Shown one piece after another: positions 30,488-37,408 of a DNA stretch of 41,721 nt. Each line of letters begins with the position of its first letter. Position 1 is the first letter of the stretch. The position numbers and the translations under genes were made by a program. The DNA comes from JBKHJZ01 sp046537875 (GTDB lineage: Bacteria; Actinomycetota; Acidimicrobiia; Acidimicrobiales; VFJN01). The stretch is taken from positions 1 through 41,721 of the forward strand of contig JBKHJZ010000009.1 in NCBI GenBank assembly GCA_046537875.1, read 5' to 3'. The notes beneath the pieces are model-generated. The model had not been told where the DNA came from and ran no database searches. It was given only the letters and a program-made list of their open reading frames with translations.

Positions 30488-32785
30488 GTGCCCACCGTCG
30501 ATCGAGTCCTGCCGTGGCGGCGGAACCACCAGCCGCCCGCGGACGAGGTCGCGCCCCTGCTGGCCATCTACCGCCAGCGCCACCCCCGCTCGCCGACGGC
30601 CCTGATCACCCGGGCGTACCTCCGGTCGGCCGATGCGCACCGCGACCAGTCGCGCGACTCGGGCGAGCCCTACGTGCAGCACCCGCTGGCGGTGGCCAAG
30701 ATCATCGCCGAGCTGGGCCTGGACGACGTGACGGTGGCGGCCGCCCTGCTGCACGACACGGTCGAGGACACCGGTGTCACGCTCGACGACATCTCCCGGT
30801 CGTTCGGTGCGGACGTGGCGGCCATCGTCGACGGCGTCACCAAGCTCGACCGCGTGCAGTTCGACTCGAAGGAGGCCCAGCAGGCGGCCACCATGCGGAA
30901 GATGCTGGTGGCCATGGCGAAGGACCTCCGGGTCCTGATCATCAAGCTGGCCGACCGCCTCCACAACATGCGCACCATCGCGGCGCTGCCCGCGTGGAAG
31001 CAGGACCGGATCGCCCGCGAGACGCTGGACATCTACGCGCCGCTGGCCCACCGGCTGGGCATGCAGGACATCAAGACGCAGCTCGAGGACATGGCGTTCG
31101 CGGCTCAGCACCCCAAGCGGTACGCCGAGATCGACCACATGGTCTCGCTGCGGAGCCCCGAGCGCGACCTGTACCTCATGCAGGTGCTGGAGGAGGTGCG
31201 CCAGCGCCTCGCCGAGCTGCACATCCGGGCCGAGGTGACCGGCCGCCCGAAGCACCTGTACTCGATCTACGAGAAGATGGTCATGAAGGGCCGGGAGTTC
31301 GACGACATCTTCGACCTGGTGGGCATGCGGGTCGTGGTCGAGTCCGTCAAGGACTGCTACGCCGCGCTCGGCTCGATCCACGCCACGTGGAAGCCGGTGC
31401 AGGGGCGGTTCAAGGACTACATCGCCATGCCCAAGTTCAACCTGTACCAGTCGCTGCACACCACCGTGATCGGGCCGCAGGGCAAGCCGCTCGAGGTGCA
31501 GATCCGCACGTGGGAGATGCACGCGCGCGCCGAGCAGGGCGTGGCCGCGCACTGGGCGTACAAGGACCGGGACCCGAAGGACGCCGGCGACCTGCCATGG
31601 CTCAACCGAATCGTCGACTGGCAGTCCGAGACCACCGACCCCGACGAGTTCATGCAGAAGCTGAAGATCGACCTCGAGCAGGACGAGGTGTTCGTCTTCA
31701 CGCCCAAGGGCAAGGTGGTCACGCTCCCCATGGGGGCCACACCCATCGACTTCGCCTACGCGATCCACACCGAGGTGGGCCACGCCTGCATCGGGGCGCG
31801 GGTGAACGGCCGGCTGGTACCGCTCGACTCGACGCTGTCGTCGGGTGACACCGTGGAGATCTTCACCTCGAAGGTGGAGGGCGCCGGTCCGTCCCGCGAC
31901 TGGCTCCAGATCGTCGCCACCCCGCGGGCGGCCGCCAAGATCCGCCACTGGTTCTCACGCGAGCGCCGCGAGGACGCCATCGAGAACGGCCGGGAGGAGC
32001 TGGTCAAGGCGCTACGGCGCGAGGGCCTGCCCGTGCAGAAGCTGCAGTCGGGCAAGGTGCTCGACGAGGTGGCGACGTCGATGAACTACGCGGACCTCGA
32101 CGCGCTGCACGCGGCGATCGGCGAGCACCACGTGTCGGCGAAGGCCGTGGCCGCACGGGTGACGAAGGCGGTGCGCGAGGTGGGCCCCGAGCGCGAGGAG
32201 AGCCTGCCCACCACCATCCACCAGCGTGGGCGCGGCCGCTCGGGCACCCCGGCGGGCGTGCACGTCGAGGGCCTGGACGACGTGTTCGTGCGGCTCTCGC
32301 GTTGCTGCACCCCGGTACCGGGCGACGAGATCATCGGCTTCGTGACGAGGGGCCGGGGCGTGTCGGTGCACCGCGCCGACTGCGCCAACGCGGTGTCGCT
32401 GATCGAGGGCCAGGCCGACCGGCTGATCGAGGTCGACTGGGACCAGGAGCCCGGTGGGTTCTTCATCGCGTCGATCGAGGTGAAGGCGCTCGACCGGGCG
32501 AAGCTGCTGCGGGACGTGACCGCGGCCTTCGCCGACCACCACGTCAACATCCTGAGCTGCACCACCCAGACGAGCTCCGACCGGGTGTCGAAGATGCGCT
32601 TCGACATGGAGCTGGGTGACCCGTCGCACCTCGAGTCGATGCTCTCGACGATCAAGGGCATCGACAGCGTCTACGACGCCTACCGGGTCGTGCCCGGCAA
32701 GGGACAGCTCCCGCCGGCGCAGCGGCGGCAGGGAGCGTCCCCCGGGACCGGGGGCAACGGGCAGCACGGCTCACCGACGCACTGA
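30488..32785 (+). CDS. rel: Bifunctional (p)ppGpp synthetase/hydrolase Rel
   Basis: A 765-residue RSH enzyme controlling the stringent response. The N-terminal HD domain is intact (LLHDTVEDTG, LADRLHNMRT), so hydrolysis is expected. The synthetase domain has RPKHLYSIYEKM, RFKDYIAMPK and LYQSLHTTV; the RxKD charge pattern is that of bifunctional enzymes rather than monofunctional RelA. TGS (VFVFTPKGKVVTLPMGATPIDFAY, read as VFTPKGKVVTL then ATPIDFAYAIH), the zinc-finger/helical region with LSRCCTPVPGDEIIGFVTRG read as RCCTPVPGDEI, and a C-terminal ACT domain follow. GTG 30488 has GAGGAGG at 30477-30483, the best Shine-Dalgarno site in the window. A hairpin follows the stop. Confidence 0.97.
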   Translation: MPTVDRVLPWRRNHQPPADEVAPLLAIYRQRHPRSPTALITRAYLRSADAHRDQSRDSGEPYVQHPLAVAKIIAELGLDDVTVAAALLHDTVEDTGVTLDDISRSFGADVAAIVDGVTKLDRVQFDSKEAQQAATMRKMLVAMAKDLRVLIIKLADRLHNMRTIAALPAWKQDRIARETLDIYAPLAHRLGMQDIKTQLEDMAFAAQHPKRYAEIDHMVSLRSPERDLYLMQVLEEVRQRLAELHIRAEVTGRPKHLYSIYEKMVMKGREFDDIFDLVGMRVVVESVKDCYAALGSIHATWKPVQGRFKDYIAMPKFNLYQSLHTTVIGPQGKPLEVQIRTWEMHARAEQGVAAHWAYKDRDPKDAGDLPWLNRIVDWQSETTDPDEFMQKLKIDLEQDEVFVFTPKGKVVTLPMGATPIDFAYAIHTEVGHACIGARVNGRLVPLDSTLSSGDTVEIFTSKVEGAGPSRDWLQIVATPRAAAKIRHWFSRERREDAIENGREELVKALRREGLPVQKLQSGKVLDEVATSMNYADLDALHAAIGEHHVSAKAVAARVTKAVREVGPEREESLPTTIHQRGRGRSGTPAGVHVEGLDDVFVRLSRCCTPVPGDEIIGFVTRGRGVSVHRADCANAVSLIEGQADRLIEVDWDQEPGGFFIASIEVKALDRAKLLRDVTAAFADHHVNILSCTTQTSSDRVSKMRFDMELGDPSHLESMLSTIKGIDSVYDAYRVVPGKGQLPPAQRRQGASPGTGGNGQHGSPTH

Positions 32786-32807
32786 GGGCGGCTCCCGACG
32801 GCCGCCC
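32786..32807 (+). terminator. Hairpin terminator after rel
   Basis: A perfect 7-bp stem (GGGCGGC/GCCGCCC) with an 8-nt loop begins at the base after the rel stop codon. There is no T tract. Confidence 0.5.
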
Positions 32808-32890
32808 GACCTGCCGGAGGAGGTCAGCCTTCGACCCTGTCGGCGGCGCACCGCCTCGAACCGCAGTTCCACCGGCACGATCGGTGTTTG

Positions 32891-32896
32891 TAGACT
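32891..32896 (+). promoter_or_regulatory. -10-like TAGACT, leaderless promoter of the TetR gene
   Basis: TAGACT is followed by 7 nt and then ATG 32904. No copy of the TGAGAC palindrome lies here, so obvious autoregulation at this promoter is not seen. Confidence 0.5.
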
Positions 32897-32903
32897 CCGG
32901 CCG

Positions 32904-33512
32904 ATGGCTCGCTTGCAGGACGAGCTCTCCTGCTCAGCGGCCGATGGATGGTCGAGCCGCCGAGTTCTCACGTACGAGGAAGCGGTCCACCGGGCCATCA
33001 GGGTGTTCGTCCGGGACGGCGGCCTCGACATGAGGGTGCTCGCAGAGGAGATCCCCGTCGGCCGGGCGACCCTCTACCGGGTGGTCGGCAGCCGAAACCA
33101 CCTGCTGGGCGACGTGCTCTGGACGCTGGCGGAGCGGACGCTGCGACTGGCCGCCCTCGAGGCCACGAGCACGGGCCTCGAGCGAATCATCGAGACCTCG
33201 CGCCGCTTCAAGGAGCACACCCTCGGTTTCGGGCCGCTGCGGACCTTCCTCCGGACGGAGCCGCAGACGGCCTTCCAGGTGCTGCTCACGCCGGCCGGGC
33301 GAGTGAGCGAACGCCTCGTCCAAGCGTGGATCGAGATACTCCGGCGGGCGGTCGAGGCGGAGGAGCTCACGCTCCCGTTCGACGTGGAGTGGTTCGCCTA
33401 CGTGTTCGTCCGAACGGGGGAGTCGATGGTGTACTCCGACCTCCTCGCCGGACGCGATCCGGACCTCGAGCTCGCCGAGCTCGTGCAGAGGCTCCTCTTC
33501 AGGGCGAGCTGA
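32904..33512 (+). CDS. TetR/AcrR-family regulator, QsdR-like
   Basis: A 202-residue dimeric repressor-type protein. The N-terminal helix-turn-helix spans about 23-70 (TYEEAVHRAIRVFVRDGG, DMRVLAEEIPVGRATLYRVV), with GRATLYRVVGSRNHLLGDVLW typical of the QsdR group. The all-helical C-terminal domain would bind a ligand. Its stop codon TGA is the first half-site of a perfect palindrome, and a second identical-arm palindrome lies 20 bp on, both upstream of the secreted esterase gene. The simplest reading is control of that esterase. The ligand is unknown; the QsdR name refers to family resemblance, not to quorum-quenching function. Confidence 0.85.
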   Translation: MARLQDELSCSAADGWSSRRVLTYEEAVHRAIRVFVRDGGLDMRVLAEEIPVGRATLYRVVGSRNHLLGDVLWTLAERTLRLAALEATSTGLERIIETSRRFKEHTLGFGPLRTFLRTEPQTAFQVLLTPAGRVSERLVQAWIEILRRAVEAEELTLPFDVEWFAYVFVRTGESMVYSDLLAGRDPDLELAELVQRLLFRAS

Positions 33513-33525
33513 GACACCGGTCTCA
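33510..33525. promoter_or_regulatory. Palindromic operator 1 (TGAGAC-N4-GTCTCA)
   Basis: A perfect 16-bp palindrome with spacer ACCG. It overlaps the TetR stop codon. Size and symmetry suit a TetR-family dimer. Confidence 0.6.
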
Positions 33526-33544
33526 ACTCCCCTGATCCCGTGAC

Positions 33545-33560
33545 TGAGACGGCCGTCTCA
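33545..33560. promoter_or_regulatory. Palindromic operator 2 (TGAGAC-N4-GTCTCA)
   Basis: A second perfect 16-bp palindrome with identical arms and spacer GGCC. Its centre is 35 bp from that of operator 1, and it ends 15 bp before a candidate -35 (TTGACC). Confidence 0.65.
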
Positions 33561-33575
33561 TGTCCGCCCCGGCTG

Positions 33576-33605
33576 TTGACCGGCGGCCGGTGGGGATCGG
33601 AGCAT
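33576..33605 (+). promoter_or_regulatory. Candidate promoter of the secreted esterase
   Basis: TTGACC (33576-33581) and GAGCAT (33600-33605) are spaced by 18 bp. The -10 is a poor match, but the -35 is good and the pair lies just downstream of the operators. The leader would be about 120 nt. Confidence 0.35.
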
Positions 33606-33729
33606 CCGTCCAACGCCAACAGGACCACCGGCGGCAGCGCTGCCGATGATGCTCGTCCGGGGACGCCGGCTGCTGCCGGTTCGTCCTCCACCTGCTGTCT
33701 GGGCGTGGGCGGAAAAGGGGGATTCGACC

Positions 33730-35085
33730 ATGCGAACATCGAGGAGAGCCATCCGGCGCTCGCTCACCGGCATCGCGGTGATCGGCCTGCTCGCCGGAAG
33801 CGCGATCGTCATCGCCGCACCGCCCGCCCAGGCGGCGTCGTGCAGCGACCTCGGGCCGGGGCAGTGGGACTGCACGGTTGACGGGCGCGACGTCAACATC
33901 TACGTACCGGACTCGTACACCGGCGCCGAGGCGGTGCCGCTCGTCGTCGACATGCACGGCTACACGAGCAGCAACTCGTCCCAGCAGACCATCTCGGGCT
34001 GGGACGACCTCGCCGATGTCGAGGGCTTCATCGTGGCCTACCCCCAGGGGGTGAGCAACTCCTGGAACGCGCAGGGACTGTGCTGCGGCAGCTCGAGCGC
34101 TGACGACGTCCAGTTCATCAGGGACGTGGTCGCTCACGTCCGCGGTGCTGGCAGCATCGACGCCGGTCGCATCTATGCCACCGGCCTGTCCAACGGCGGG
34201 TCGATGACGCACACGCTGGCCTGCGAGGCGCCGGACCTGTTCGCAGGGGCGTCAGCCGTCTCCTACGGGCTGTCGGGAGCCAGCACGTTCCAGGGCATCG
34301 TCGACAACTGCCGCTCGACGCTCACGGAGGGGATCCCGGTCATCCACTTCCACGGCACGAGCGACGGGATCGTGGACTACGAGGATGGCGTCCTCGACTC
34401 GCTGGGGGCCGAGGACAGCCTCGAGGCGTGGCGCCAGGTGCAGGACGCGAGCGCGGCGTCCACGACGCAGAACCTGTCGTCGAACACGTCGTGCAGCACC
34501 CATTCCGACGGCCGTGACGGCGCGCCGGTGAGCATGTGCACGGTCATCGGCGGCAGCCACGTCCTCTACTCGGATGTCGCCGGCGCCGGCATCCCGAGCT
34601 TCTCGTGGGACTTCTTCGAGGATGCCGCCGGTGACGGCGGAGACGACGGCGACGATGGTGGTGGCGGTGCGGAAGCTGCCTTCGAAGAGAACTTCGAGGG
34701 CGGACTGGGGCAGTTCTCGGCCACGGGCAACGTGTACACGGGGAGCTACGGCGTACGCATGCGCGGAGGCTTCAACGACGGCGAGATCCTCTCACCGCTG
34801 ATCAGCACCGAGGGCCTCACCGACATCACCCTGACGTTCGACAGGAACACCGATGGCACCCTGGACTTCGGCGAGTGGGGGTACGCAGAGGTCTCGTTCG
34901 ACGGCGGCGCCACCTTCACCGTGATCGAGCGGACACGTGATGCCACGAGGAGTCGCGTGACCTTCGCGCTCGGCGCCGAGGCCGCGAACCAGCCCGACCT
35001 CGTGCTCCGATTCAGGATTGCCGCGACCAGCTTCTACGAGGAGTACGAGGTGGATGACGTGCTGGTGGAGGGCACCCCCGTGTAG
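33730..35085 (+). CDS. Secreted polyhydroxybutyrate depolymerase/feruloyl esterase-like hydrolase
   Basis: A 451-residue exported alpha/beta-hydrolase. The Sec signal peptide has RTSRRAIRRS, then a hydrophobic core, and cleavage after AQA (residue 35). The nucleophile is S154 in YATGLSNGGSMTH; the acid and His fit HGTSDGIVDY and GGSHVLY. VPLVVDMHGYTSS supplies the oxyanion region. LpqC/PHB-depolymerase/feruloyl-esterase proteins share this layout. After a Gly/Asp linker (DGGDDGDDGGGG) comes a ~125-residue C-terminal beta-rich domain (ENFEGGLGQFSATGN, WGYAEVSFDGGATFTVIE), probably a jelly-roll binding module. ATG 33730 has AAGGGGG 8 nt upstream. The true substrate is unknown. It probably answers to the preceding TetR protein. 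Confidence 0.85.
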   Translation: MRTSRRAIRRSLTGIAVIGLLAGSAIVIAAPPAQAASCSDLGPGQWDCTVDGRDVNIYVPDSYTGAEAVPLVVDMHGYTSSNSSQQTISGWDDLADVEGFIVAYPQGVSNSWNAQGLCCGSSSADDVQFIRDVVAHVRGAGSIDAGRIYATGLSNGGSMTHTLACEAPDLFAGASAVSYGLSGASTFQGIVDNCRSTLTEGIPVIHFHGTSDGIVDYEDGVLDSLGAEDSLEAWRQVQDASAASTTQNLSSNTSCSTHSDGRDGAPVSMCTVIGGSHVLYSDVAGAGIPSFSWDFFEDAAGDGGDDGDDGGGGAEAAFEENFEGGLGQFSATGNVYTGSYGVRMRGGFNDGEILSPLISTEGLTDITLTFDRNTDGTLDFGEWGYAEVSFDGGATFTVIERTRDATRSRVTFALGAEAANQPDLVLRFRIAATSFYEEYEVDDVLVEGTPV

Positions 35086-35096
35086 CCACAGGGCGG

Positions 35097-36698
35097 TCAC
35101 CCGGGCGGGTGGTCCTGGGCCCCAGGGTCGTCGTCGCCATCGGGATCGTCGCCGCGAGGGGGGCGTTCTCCACCGGGGGGCCCACCACCGGCCCGGCGGC
35201 CGCCCTCGACAGCCCCGTGCGCCGTGCCGCCGGCCGCGCCGTCGCCGGCCTCGAGGATCTCCCTGACGCGGGGGAGGTTCTCGGGGTCGGCCAGCACGAG
35301 CACGCTGTCGCCGCCCTCCAGGGCGGTCGAGCCCTGGGGGATCACGAACTCACCGTTGCGCCGGATCAGCACGATCAGCGCGCCGGCCGGCAGCCCGAGG
35401 TCGACCAGGCGCCGCGTGGCCACCCGCGACCCGGGCGCGATCGCGATCTCGTGCAGCGAGGCCCCGCCGTCCGTCGTGGACACGGCCTCCAGCGGGTAGT
35501 CGTGCTCGACCGGCAGGGGCGCGTCGACGCGCAGGCGGCGGGCGACGAACGGGACCGTCGTGCCCTGGACGAGCACGGACGAGAGCACGATGAAGAACAC
35601 CGTGTCGAAGATGGTCGTCGCCCCGGCGATGCCCTCGACGAGGGGGAAGGTGGCGAGGATGATCGGGGCCGCCCCACGCAGCCCCACCCACGACACCATG
35701 AGGCGCTCGCGCACCCCGACCCGCGTGACCGCGAGGACCAGGAACACGGCCGCAGGCCGGGCCACGAGCACCAGCGCGGCCGCGATGAGCAGGGCGCGCC
35801 CGGCGATGGGCGGCAGCTGCGAGGGGAACACGAGCAGGCCGAGCACCAGGAACATCGAGATCTGCGCCAGCCACGCGATCGCGTCGTGGAAGCGCATGAG
35901 GCTCTTCTTGTGCAGGAAGTCGGCGTTGCCCATCACGAGGCCGGCGATGTAGACGGCCAGGAACCCGCTCCCGCCGACGACGGCCGTGACCGCGTAAGTG
36001 AGGAGCACCACCGCCAGCGTCACCACCGAGTAGAGGCCCTCGTACTCGAGGCGCGCCCGGTTGATCCCCGCAACCGTGAGCCTGGCGATCAGGTAGCCGA
36101 GGACGCCCCCGATGGCCATCTGCTGGACGAACAGCGGCAGGAGCGAGACCACCGACCGGCCGGGGTCGCTGATCAGCTCGATCAGCCCGATCGTGAGGAA
36201 CACCGCCATCGGGTCGTTGCTGCCCGATTCGAGCTCCAGAAGGGGTCGCAACCGGCCCCGCAGGCTGACGTTGCGGGAGCGCAGCACCGAGAAGACGGCG
36301 GCGGCGTCGGTGGACGAGACGATCGCGCCGAGCAGCAGGCCCGTCTCGACCGGGACGTCGAACGCCCAGGTCGCGACCAGCCCGGCCACCACTGCGGTGG
36401 CGAGGACCCCCGCGGTCGCGAGGCCGACGGCGTGGGGGAGGACCGGCCGGACCGCGGTCCACGAGGTCGAGAACCCGCCCGCGAAGAGGATGAGCGACAG
36501 CGCGGCCACCCCGACCGACCGGGCGACCTCGAAGTCGTCGAACTCGATCCCCCCGATGCCCTCGGACCCGGCCAGCATGCCGAGGGCCAGGAAGAGCAGC
36601 ACCGCCGGGACCCCGATCCGGGACGAGACCTTGCTCGCCAGCACCGCCGCGAGCACCAGCGCTGCGGCGGTGGCCAGGACGGGTTCGGTCTCGAACAC
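35097..36698 (-). CDS. Cation:proton antiporter (CPA1, NhaP2/CvrA-like) with TrkA-C domain
   Basis: A 533-residue membrane antiporter. About 12 hydrophobic helices occupy residues 5-395, with the ion-site motifs AIVSSTDAAAVFSVLR and LELESGSNDPMAVFL. GLRGAAPIILATFPL is a family motif. Residues ~405-490 form a TrkA-C (RCK_C) domain (LHEIAIAPGSRV, LGLPAGALIVLIRRNGEFVI), a cytoplasmic ligand-sensing module. The C-terminal ~40 residues are Gly/Pro/Asp-rich. K+/H+ or Na+/H+ exchange is expected. The preceding gene on the same strand encodes a second, separate TrkA-C protein, 49 nt away. It ends 11 bp from the convergent esterase gene. Confidence 0.93.
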   Translation of the reverse strand: MFETEPVLATAAALVLAAVLASKVSSRIGVPAVLLFLALGMLAGSEGIGGIEFDDFEVARSVGVAALSLILFAGGFSTSWTAVRPVLPHAVGLATAGVLATAVVAGLVATWAFDVPVETGLLLGAIVSSTDAAAVFSVLRSRNVSLRGRLRPLLELESGSNDPMAVFLTIGLIELISDPGRSVVSLLPLFVQQMAIGGVLGYLIARLTVAGINRARLEYEGLYSVVTLAVVLLTYAVTAVVGGSGFLAVYIAGLVMGNADFLHKKSLMRFHDAIAWLAQISMFLVLGLLVFPSQLPPIAGRALLIAAALVLVARPAAVFLVLAVTRVGVRERLMVSWVGLRGAAPIILATFPLVEGIAGATTIFDTVFFIVLSSVLVQGTTVPFVARRLRVDAPLPVEHDYPLEAVSTTDGGASLHEIAIAPGSRVATRRLVDLGLPAGALIVLIRRNGEFVIPQGSTALEGGDSVLVLADPENLPRVREILEAGDGAAGGTAHGAVEGGRRAGGGPPGGERPPRGDDPDGDDDPGAQDHPPG

Positions 36699-36747
36699 GG
36701 GGCGGGGGCTCCCTCAGAGGCGGGACGCGGGCCTCAGCCGGGCACGC

Positions 36748-37233
36748 TCAACCATGGATCTGCTCGATGAGCGGGCCGAGCCGCTCGCGGCGGGCCGCCA
36801 CCACGACGCGATCACCCGGCCGTAGGGGGAGGTCGCGGACGTCTTCGACCACCTCCGGCGTCTCGTCGCGGATGACGGCCAGGACGGCCGCATCGGCCGA
36901 GCCGGCGGTGACATCGGCGGCGTGCTGGCCGACGGCCGCCGACGAGGCCCCGACCACCGCGGTCTCGACGGCGACCTCGTCACCGGTCACCTTCTCGTCG
37001 TGGCGGGTCTCGATCGAGAACCGCGCACCCGTGAGCAGTGCGGCCACCGCGATGGCCTGATCGTGGGTCAGGGGCACCCTCACATCGGGGGTCTCGGTGT
37101 GGCGCGAGATCACCGCGACCTCGCGCCCGCCGTCGTGCAGCACCACGATCACCAGCGTGCGGGCGGCGTCGAGTGGCAGCTCGTAGCGTCGCCCGACACC
37201 CGGGAGGTCCACCTCACGCACATCGATGTCCAC
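36748..37233 (-). CDS. Antiporter regulatory subunit, KhtT-like TrkA-C protein
   Basis: A 161-residue cytoplasmic regulator. The N-terminus DIDVREVDLPGVGRRYELPL matches the start of KhtT-type subunits, followed by RTLVIVVLHDGGREVAVISR. The C-terminal half is a TrkA-C domain with RDETPEVVEDVRDLPLRPGDRVVV, read as VRDLPLRPGDRVVVAARRE. KhtT gates the K+/H+ antiporter KhtU, so this protein probably controls the antiporter encoded immediately downstream. GTG 37233 is chosen because AGGAGGG lies 4 nt upstream. An ATG at 37269 would only add 12 polar residues. It is divergent from the P-type ATPase gene (175 bp apart). Confidence 0.85.
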   Translation of the reverse strand: MDIDVREVDLPGVGRRYELPLDAARTLVIVVLHDGGREVAVISRHTETPDVRVPLTHDQAIAVAALLTGARFSIETRHDEKVTGDEVAVETAVVGASSAAVGQHAADVTAGSADAAVLAVIRDETPEVVEDVRDLPLRPGDRVVVAARRERLGPLIEQIHG

Positions 37234-37237
37234 GGCG

Positions 37238-37244
37238 CCCTCCT
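37238..37244 (-). promoter_or_regulatory. Shine-Dalgarno AGGAGGG of the khtT-like gene
   Basis: On the minus strand, AGGAGGG lies 4 nt before GTG 37233 and decides that start over ATG 37269. Confidence 0.6.
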
Positions 37245-37396
37245 GCTGGCGACGGACCTGCCCACCCATGATGACGCCCGCCCAGCAGCTTTCCCCAACG
37301 GGGTGGCCGTGCTGGTCATCGGGGTGGGACGGCCCGCGACGCCTCCGGGCCCCGGCCATGGCATCGTCGGGACAGCCGGCGACTCCCCGCCGGCGT

Positions 37397-37403
37397 AGAA
37401 GGG
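37397..37403 (+). promoter_or_regulatory. Shine-Dalgarno AGAAGGG of the P-type ATPase
   Basis: AGAAGGG lies 5 nt before GTG 37409. It decides this start over upstream in-frame codons that would add Pro/Arg-rich sequence. Confidence 0.5.
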
Positions 37404-37408
37404 TCACG

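Noticed and set aside
29114..31948. A 944-codon minus-strand frame opposite secF, apt and rel
   Set aside because: It covers three certain genes on the other strand and shows only mirror-type composition.
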